DNA of 57,790 bases from positions 1-57,790 of the forward strand of contig PDSA01000017.1 of the NCBI GenBank assembly GCA_002748285.1, in the 5' to 3' direction. The translations under genes were made by a program, and so were the position numbers. This document shows positions 53,173 to 57,790 of the stretch, piece by piece (within the stretch, counting starts at the first letter, position 1; every line of letters begins with the position of its first letter). The notes under the pieces were generated by a model. That model was not told the origin of the DNA. It was given only the letters and a program-made list of their open reading frames with translations, and did no database searches. Source of the stretch: Rhodobacterales bacterium. GTDB taxonomy: Bacteria > Pseudomonadota > Alphaproteobacteria > Rhodobacterales > Rhodobacteraceae.

Positions 53173-53469
53173 ATGACCCCTACTGCAATCACGGCTTTGG
53201 CCCCTCCCCCCAGCCTCGCAGCACAAAATGAGCAACGCGACAAGGCGCTGCTTGAGGTTGCCCATGATCTGGAAGCCACATTTCTGGCCGAAATGCTCAA
53301 ATCCGCCGGTTTCGGCAAGCCGCGCGAGGCGTTTGGTGGCGGAATCGGTGAAGACCAGTTTGGCTCTTTTCTAAGACAGGAACAGGCCGGTGAAATGGTA
53401 AAACGGGGCGGAATTGGCCTAGCAGAAAGTCTGTTCGAAGCCCTGAAGGAGCGTGCCGATGCAAACTGA
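53173..53469 (+). CDS. FlgJ-like rod-binding protein
   Basis: A 98-residue protein matching only the N-terminal rod-binding part of FlgJ, without the muramidase domain: VAHDLEATFLAEMLKSAGFG and GEDQFGSFLRQEQAGEMVKRGGIGLAESLF. Such short rod-binding proteins are usual in alphaproteobacteria, where a separate enzyme opens the peptidoglycan. GAGGTGAATTTCA precedes the ATG. It overlaps the next gene by 11 bases. Confidence 0.85.
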   Translation: MTPTAITALAPPPSLAAQNEQRDKALLEVAHDLEATFLAEMLKSAGFGKPREAFGGGIGEDQFGSFLRQEQAGEMVKRGGIGLAESLFEALKERADAN

Positions 53470-53812
53470 TCCCAAGCGCCTGACCGATTCGTTGCTTGAT
53501 TTTCTGGAAAAGGAGCGCCGGGCAATTCTGGCGGGCAATCTGAATGAGATGAAACGGATTGCCGCTGAAAAGGAACGCCTGATGAGCCGCTATCAATCGG
53601 TCCAACCCGATCAGAAATCTTTGGAAAATTTGCGCGAAAAAATCGCCCGGAACCAAGCGCTTTTGACTGCGGCATTGAAAGGGATTCGTGCTGTTACCGT
53701 GAAATTAGGGGCATTGCGTGGCGGTCAAATTCAGATGACCACATATAACAAAGATGGGCAGCACATGGTGTTAGGCGCCAACCCGGGACGGACGGTTCAG
53801 CATAAGGCGTAA
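53459..53812 (+). CDS. FlgN-like flagellar export chaperone (putative)
   Basis: A 117-residue, largely helical, charged protein (LLDFLEKERRAILAGNLNEM, AAEKERLMSRY, LREKIARNQALLTAALKGIR) in the position where Rhodobacterales place a FlgN-type chaperone for hook-associated proteins. Similarity is by pattern and context rather than strong motifs. AGGAG seven bases before 53459 sets the start. It ends in a Gly/Asn-rich tail. Confidence 0.65.
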   Translation: MQTDPKRLTDSLLDFLEKERRAILAGNLNEMKRIAAEKERLMSRYQSVQPDQKSLENLREKIARNQALLTAALKGIRAVTVKLGALRGGQIQMTTYNKDGQHMVLGANPGRTVQHKA

Positions 53813-54629
53813 GTGTATGTCATGCAGAGGATGAGATATGGGGCACACAAATTTCGATGCACACGCCCCGTTGCAGATGCGTTTCCGGTGAACCGATCGT
53901 TCAGGCGTTGGTTTCTTGGGCAGGCAAGGTTTGAATCTTTTCGGGAAAAAGTGATTCTCCTTCACAAAGAGCAGAAACAAACACGATCCCCTTCTGCTGC
54001 AAATTGGTGGCGCAGCTATTGGGCAGGCCGTGCATATCCGTTCAAAGCCGAATGCGAAGGGCTCAGTGTCGGGCTGGGGGCTGGCGGACTCCGAGAACCG
54101 TTCTGCCAAATGATGATTCGAGCGCTGCGCTGTGTTGCCAAGCGCGTTTTCTAAAGGAAAATGCTCCAGAGGCTTCCTATTTTGCAAGTTCGATAAAATT
54201 TGATGAAATTGCCGAACATCTTGACGGCTTTCCCGATCCGGCTTGAAGTAACGCGATTTTGCCTTAAGCCAGTGGGGCTGGTCGCCGGATTCTGGTTTGG
54301 CGCGCCTCAACCAAGATTGAACGCAGCTACCCGCTCGCACAACTTAAAGGCGCAAAAGCTCCCTATTTGGGATATTGAATCCCACCCCATCCTATAGGTC
54401 TGCGTCCCAGAAGGTTCAGAAGGGTTTAGTTCAAATGCAAGGTAATCTGATGGTGTGCATTAGGACGCTGTTAGCAAATTAAATGCAAGGTAGGGGCTGC
54501 ATCTCTTTTGGGGTGGCACGGTTTTGCAAAGTTTAAAACCGTAATCGTCAGAAAGACGCCAAACGCCGCCTGATCAGGGCGGCAAATGTAACTCGGCGCA
54601 AAGCGCTGAATGGATGAAGGAACCATACT
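53813..54629. promoter_or_regulatory. Long region upstream of flagellin
   Basis: 817 bp with no convincing gene; frames on both strands lack recognisable features. AAATGCAAGGTA occurs twice in the same orientation (54433-54444 and 54481-54492), 48 bp apart. A sigma-54-like TGGCACG/TTGCA pair lies at 54514-54528, but with nine rather than ten bases between GG and GC. These elements sit 100-200 bp upstream of the flagellin ATG and may belong to its promoter. The first part could be decayed sequence. Confidence 0.45.
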
Positions 54630-55910
54630 ATGTCCAGTATTCTGACCAACAACAGCGCGATGGTTGCGCTGCAAACCCTGAAATCAATCAACTCCAATCT
54701 CAGCGGCATCCAGAACGAAATCTCGACCGGGAAATCCATCGCAACGGCCAAAGACAGCTCGGCCATCTGGGCGATTTCCAAGGTGATGGAATCTGATGTT
54801 GCTGGCTTCAAAGCGATCTCGGACAGCCTGTCGCTGGGCGAATCAACCGTTGCAGTGGCACGTCAGGCCTCGGAAACGGTGACCGACCTACTGACCCAGA
54901 TCAAAGGCAAAATCGTTGCTTCCCAAGAAGACAATGTGGACCGCGGCAAAATCCAAACCGATATTGAGGCGCTAACCAAGCAAATCACCTCGGTTGTCGG
55001 CGCTGCGCAGTTTAACGGTCTGAACCTGGTGGATGGCAATGTCACAACAACCAATGTTGATGGCAACACCGGCATTGATATCCTGTCCTCTTTGGATCGT
55101 GCTGCCGATGGTACCGTTTCGTCCAGCTCAATCGGGGTAAAAACCCAAAACCTGTCTCTGACCGCAGGTACCGATCTGGCGGCTGCAGCGGCTTCTGTCG
55201 GCACGGATGGGGGCACAGCCGGAGTGATTGATGCCAATGATGGCACGATCTCGTTGGATACGTTCGCATTCCTTGACAACAGCGGTGGCGCAGGCGGCGC
55301 GGCAGCTCTTGCGCGGGGAACAGCCGGGTTGGACAATTCGGTGGCCGACGGTTTGATGGCAGGCGATCTGATGACCCTTCAGGTCGGCGCAGTCGAGGCC
55401 CAGTATACCGTGCGTGAAGGCGACACTGCCGAAGCTCTGGTGGCCGGGATGAAAACCGCGCTACAGGCAGCGGGGCTGAGCGAAACTGACCTGACAATGG
55501 ATATTGCCACCGACACCGGTGCGCTGACAATCACCAACAAGACCAACACCGATATCGCTTTCAGCTTCTCGGCGTCGCGTGGATCGGGTGGACTGGCTGG
55601 CTTGGCAGCGATTGATGTGTCTAACGGTGCGGGCGCAACAGCAGCGTTGGGTTCGATCGAAAACATGATCAACACCGCCATTGATGCATCTGCTGAATTT
55701 GGCTCGGTTCAGGGGCGAATCAACACCCAAAACGATTTTATCGGCAAACTGACCGACTCGCTGAAATCCGGTATCGGCTCGATGGTAGACGCCGATATGG
55801 AAGAAGCATCGGCCCGTTTGCAGGCCCTGCAAGTTCAGCAACAGCTGGGCGTTCAGGCCCTGTCGATTGCGAACCAGTCGCCGCAATCGGTCCTGTCACT
55901 GTTCAGATAA
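54630..55910 (+). CDS. fliC: Flagellin
   Basis: A 426-residue filament protein. The conserved N-terminal coiled region (SSILTNNSAMVALQTLKSIN, ISTGKSIATAKDSSAIWAIS) and C-terminal region (LDDSLKSGIG-like TDSLKSGIGSMVDADMEEAS, ending SVLSLFR) are intact. The variable Gly/Ala/Thr-rich middle would be surface-exposed. AAGGA lies before the ATG. Two hairpins follow the stop, before flaF. The symbol could equally be fla or flaA. Confidence 0.95.
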   Translation: MSSILTNNSAMVALQTLKSINSNLSGIQNEISTGKSIATAKDSSAIWAISKVMESDVAGFKAISDSLSLGESTVAVARQASETVTDLLTQIKGKIVASQEDNVDRGKIQTDIEALTKQITSVVGAAQFNGLNLVDGNVTTTNVDGNTGIDILSSLDRAADGTVSSSSIGVKTQNLSLTAGTDLAAAAASVGTDGGTAGVIDANDGTISLDTFAFLDNSGGAGGAAALARGTAGLDNSVADGLMAGDLMTLQVGAVEAQYTVREGDTAEALVAGMKTALQAAGLSETDLTMDIATDTGALTITNKTNTDIAFSFSASRGSGGLAGLAAIDVSNGAGATAALGSIENMINTAIDASAEFGSVQGRINTQNDFIGKLTDSLKSGIGSMVDADMEEASARLQALQVQQQLGVQALSIANQSPQSVLSLFR

Positions 55911-55921
55911 AAGCACTGAGC

Positions 55922-55966
55922 GGGGCACCGGAACAGGTGCCCCCACCAACCGCGGTAAAATCCGCG
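55922..55966 (+). promoter_or_regulatory. Tandem hairpins between flagellin and flaF
   Basis: GGGGCACC (55922-55929) pairs with GGTGCCCC (55936-55943) across a 6-base loop. CGCGG (55951-55955) pairs with CCGCG (55962-55966). No U-run follows, so they may protect or attenuate the flagellin message rather than simply end it. Confidence 0.6.
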
Positions 55967-55997
55967 TTCCATCCCCCTGTCATTGAAAGGGAATGAC

Positions 55998-56369
55998 ATG
56001 AATGCTTTTAATATGGCCAAAACGGCCTATGCCAATACATCTACCCCAATCCGCACCCCGCGCGGCAATGAATATGATGCTTTTGCCCGCATCACCCACC
56101 GCCTGAAATCATATGCATCGGACAAGACACAATTTCATCAGTTGGTTGCCGCGCTGCACGACAACATGAAATTGTGGACCCTGCTGGCCGCAGATGTTTC
56201 TGATCAGGACAACACCTTGCCGAAAATGCTGCGAGGACGGGTTTTCTATCTGTATGAATTTACAGCACAACACACCAAGAAAGTCCTGCAAAATCAAGCT
56301 TCGGTTGACGTTCTGATTGACATCAACACGGCGATGATGAGCGGGCTGCGCCAAAAGGCAGGTGTGTGA
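55998..56369 (+). CDS. flaF: Flagellar biosynthesis regulator FlaF
   Basis: A 123-residue protein with the FlaF pattern: NMAKTAYANTSTPIRTPRGN, AALHDNMKLWTLLAADVSDQ and MLRGRVFYLYEFTAQHTKKV. In Caulobacter FlaF promotes flagellin synthesis or translation and acts opposite to FlbT. AAGGGA lies five bases before the ATG at 55998. Its stop overlaps the flbT start by one base (TGATG). Confidence 0.92.
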   Translation: MNAFNMAKTAYANTSTPIRTPRGNEYDAFARITHRLKSYASDKTQFHQLVAALHDNMKLWTLLAADVSDQDNTLPKMLRGRVFYLYEFTAQHTKKVLQNQASVDVLIDINTAMMSGLRQKAGV

Positions 56370-56773
56370 TGGGAGGGCTGGTGTTAAAGCTCGGCCCCAA
56401 AGAGCGGGTGCTGATCAATGGTGCCGTGATCGAGAATGGTGAGCGCCGCAGTCGCCTGTCGATCGTCACGCCCAACGCCAATATCCTGCGTCTGCGCGAT
56501 GCGATCCACCCGGAAGAAGTCAACACTCCGGTGCGGCGCGTGTGTTATATCGCCCAGCTGGTTCTCTCTGGTGATGCTGATAAATCTGATGCGAAAATGC
56601 AATTGTTGCGCGGCATCGAGCAACTCAGTCAGGTGTTGACCGACCCAGACAGCCGCAAACTGCTGACGACGGCCTCAACAGAGGTGTTACGAGAGCATTA
56701 TTATCAGGCGCTCAAAGCGCTTCGCGGCCTGTTGCCGCGCGAAGAACGGTTGCTTGCAACGGAAATCGCCTGA
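56369..56773 (+). CDS. flbT: Flagellar biosynthesis repressor FlbT
   Basis: A 134-residue protein of the FlbT family: GLVLKLGPKERVLINGAVIE, LDADFLRLRD-like NANILRLRDAIHPEEVNTPV and QLVLSGDADKSDAK. FlbT binds the flagellin mRNA 5' leader in Caulobacter and lowers its stability. It is coupled to flaF by TGATG and to the next gene by a shared base at 56773. Length is normal. Confidence 0.93.
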   Translation: MGGLVLKLGPKERVLINGAVIENGERRSRLSIVTPNANILRLRDAIHPEEVNTPVRRVCYIAQLVLSGDADKSDAKMQLLRGIEQLSQVLTDPDSRKLLTTASTEVLREHYYQALKALRGLLPREERLLATEIA

Positions 56774-57591
56774 TGTTTCATCCTGTCATCCCCTTTGGCG
56801 GTTTTTCCGGCTGGTTGTTTTTGAACCGGACAATGGACAGCCAAAAATCAGCCTTTGAAAAATCGCCAGAGGTGATGCGCGAAGAGGAGTATTTCAAAAA
56901 CCACATCGGCGATGTCAAAACCGCCGATGATCTGGTCTCTGACCGCACCCTGCTTAAGGTCGCGTTGGGGGCCTTTGGCTTGAGTGCCGATCTGGATAAC
57001 AAGTTCTTCATCAAAAAGGTGCTTGAGGACGGAACCCTTGCCAGTGATGCTTTGGCCAATAAGCTGTCGGATAAGCGCTATCTGAAAATGGCTCAGGCTT
57101 TTGGCTTTGGCGACTACCCGATTCCCAGCACGGGGTTGAGCGATTTTGGTGACCGGATCACCGCGGCCTATAAAGAGCGCGAATTTGAGGTTGCGATTGG
57201 TGATCAGAACCAGAATTTCCGCCTTGCTTTGGGAATTGAACGCGATTTGACCGAAATTGCTGAAAAAGACCTAAATGAAGACACGCTTTGGCTGTCGATC
57301 ATGGGTAATGAACCACTGCGCCAGGTGTTTGAAACCGTACTGAATTTGCCCAGCTCATTTGCCGGGCTAGATTTGGACAAGCAGTTGGAAACGTTCAAGG
57401 ACAAAGCCTTTTCGGCCTTCGGGGACAGCGGCATCAAACAATTTGCCGACAAAGAAAACCGCGAGAAACTGACCCGCATGTTCCTGTTGCGAGCCGATCT
57501 GCAAAACCTGAATGTGTCGACCGATGGCAGCCAAACCGCCCTGACATTGCTGCAAGGAAGGGGACAAAGCTCAAATCTGCTCTTGGTTTAG
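56773..57591 (+). CDS. DUF1217-family flagellar-locus protein, at an IS5 junction
   Basis: A 272-residue protein of the DUF1217 group, found in alphaproteobacterial flagellar clusters and of unknown function. It has repeated helical segments such as SDRTLLKVALGAFGLSADLD, KRYLKMAQAFGFGDY and REFEVAIGDQNQNFRLAL. The frame is intact but its last residues (RGQSSNLLLV) lie where the IS5 transposase frame ends on the other strand (57571). The C-terminus may therefore be partly encoded by the IS or lie directly against it. It overlaps flbT by one base. Confidence 0.85.
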   Translation: MFHPVIPFGGFSGWLFLNRTMDSQKSAFEKSPEVMREEEYFKNHIGDVKTADDLVSDRTLLKVALGAFGLSADLDNKFFIKKVLEDGTLASDALANKLSDKRYLKMAQAFGFGDYPIPSTGLSDFGDRITAAYKEREFEVAIGDQNQNFRLALGIERDLTEIAEKDLNEDTLWLSIMGNEPLRQVFETVLNLPSSFAGLDLDKQLETFKDKAFSAFGDSGIKQFADKENREKLTRMFLLRADLQNLNVSTDGSQTALTLLQGRGQSSNLLLV

Positions 57592-57790
57592 GGTCGGGAC
57601 ACAATTTGTCCACCACACGATTGTGGCGGCGAGGAAGATTGCCGACATGAAGTTATCGGCTCTTTTGTCGTAACGTGTTGCAATCCTGCGAAAATCCTTG
57701 AGGCGGCAGAACATCCGCTCAATCACATTGCGCCCACGATAGGCACTTTTGTCATAGGAATGCGGATGTTTGCGGGTGGGGTTTGGTGGA
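57571..57790 (-). CDS. IS5-type transposase, C-terminal part (runs off the window)
   Basis: The minus strand encodes the end of an IS5/IS1031-like DDE transposase. It has the segment HSYDKSAYRGRNVIERMFCR followed by LKDFRRIATRYDKRADNFM, with the E-containing motif of the catalytic triad, then AIFLAATIVWWTN. The frame continues past this usual end to a stop at 57571, inside the DUF1217 frame, which suggests that the last residues come from target DNA. The IS end is probably near GGGTCGGGACAC at 57591. It cuts the flagellar operon from whatever lay downstream. Confidence 0.88.
   Translation of the reverse strand, partial: PPNPTRKHPHSYDKSAYRGRNVIERMFCRLKDFRRIATRYDKRADNFMSAIFLAATIVWWTNCVPTLNQEQI

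Noticed and set aside
53813..54340. Protein genes in either direction between the flgN-like gene and flagellin
   Set aside because: Frames on both strands lack ribosome sites and any recognisable pattern.
54514..54528. Calling a definite sigma-54 promoter for flagellin
   Set aside because: Spacing between GG and GC is nine bases instead of ten, which usually abolishes sigma-54 recognition; kept only as a weak observation.

Overview
The window looks like a piece of an alphaproteobacterial chromosome, most likely Rhodobacterales (roseobacter/Rhodobacteraceae type). The reasons are high GC, the local order dnaA-dnaN-recF-gyrB next to rpsT, an enoyl-CoA hydratase, mutM and ubiE-ubiB, a flaF/flbT/DUF1217 flagellar set, and several Rhodobacterales-style genes (Hint-domain protein, GT14 protein beside a sulfotransferase). 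No tRNA, rRNA operon, CRISPR array or prophage was seen. Both ends touch insertion sequences: an IS630-type transposase start at the left edge and an IS5-type transposase end at the right edge.

Layout: 1-265 is IS630. 980-2994 holds a thiolase and a SpoIIAA/RsbW-like regulatory pair. 3541-7117 holds gamma-glutamyltransferase, hspQ, an AEC transporter and a lytic transglycosylase. 7170-16037 is a long minus-strand stretch: lolA, ftsK, an aminotransferase, an amidase, Trm112, a LON-domain protein, a thioredoxin-TPR protein and xthA. 16115-24203 holds an MFS transporter, kdsD, polA, a HIT protein, a GT14-type glycosyltransferase and a divergent sulfotransferase. 24454-36461 holds carB, cfa, aspS, a Hint protein, dapE, rnr and the SRP RNA gene. 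36707-45718 holds pncB-pncA, gyrB-recF-dnaN-dnaA and rpsT. 45899-49932 holds the enoyl-CoA hydratase, mutM, ubiE and ubiB. 50029 to the right edge is a flagellar locus (flgD, fliK, flgJ-like, flgN-like, flagellin, flaF, flbT, DUF1217) cut off by the IS5 element.

Two things stand out. First, three otherwise conserved genes (thiolase, kdsD, polA) each lack an internal block that I estimate at roughly 75-140 bp. The thiolase loss is in frame and removes the nucleophilic cysteine; the kdsD and polA losses shift the frame. The rest of each gene is well preserved, so this is either recent gene damage or an assembly artefact. Second, a structured repeat of about 145-149 bp occurs three times (17376, 24247, 36493), always in the same orientation and always between convergent genes. 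It has complementary ends, alternative pairings and a 3' hairpin whose stem bases vary between copies while remaining paired. I do not recognise it as a named element.

Most genes are housekeeping: replication and its clamp, gyrase and repair (dnaA, dnaN, recF, gyrB, polA, xthA, mutM), division (ftsK), envelope (lolA, cfa, kdsD, lytic transglycosylase), NAD salvage (pncA, pncB), ubiquinone synthesis (ubiE, ubiB), translation (aspS, rpsT, ffs) and flagellar assembly.
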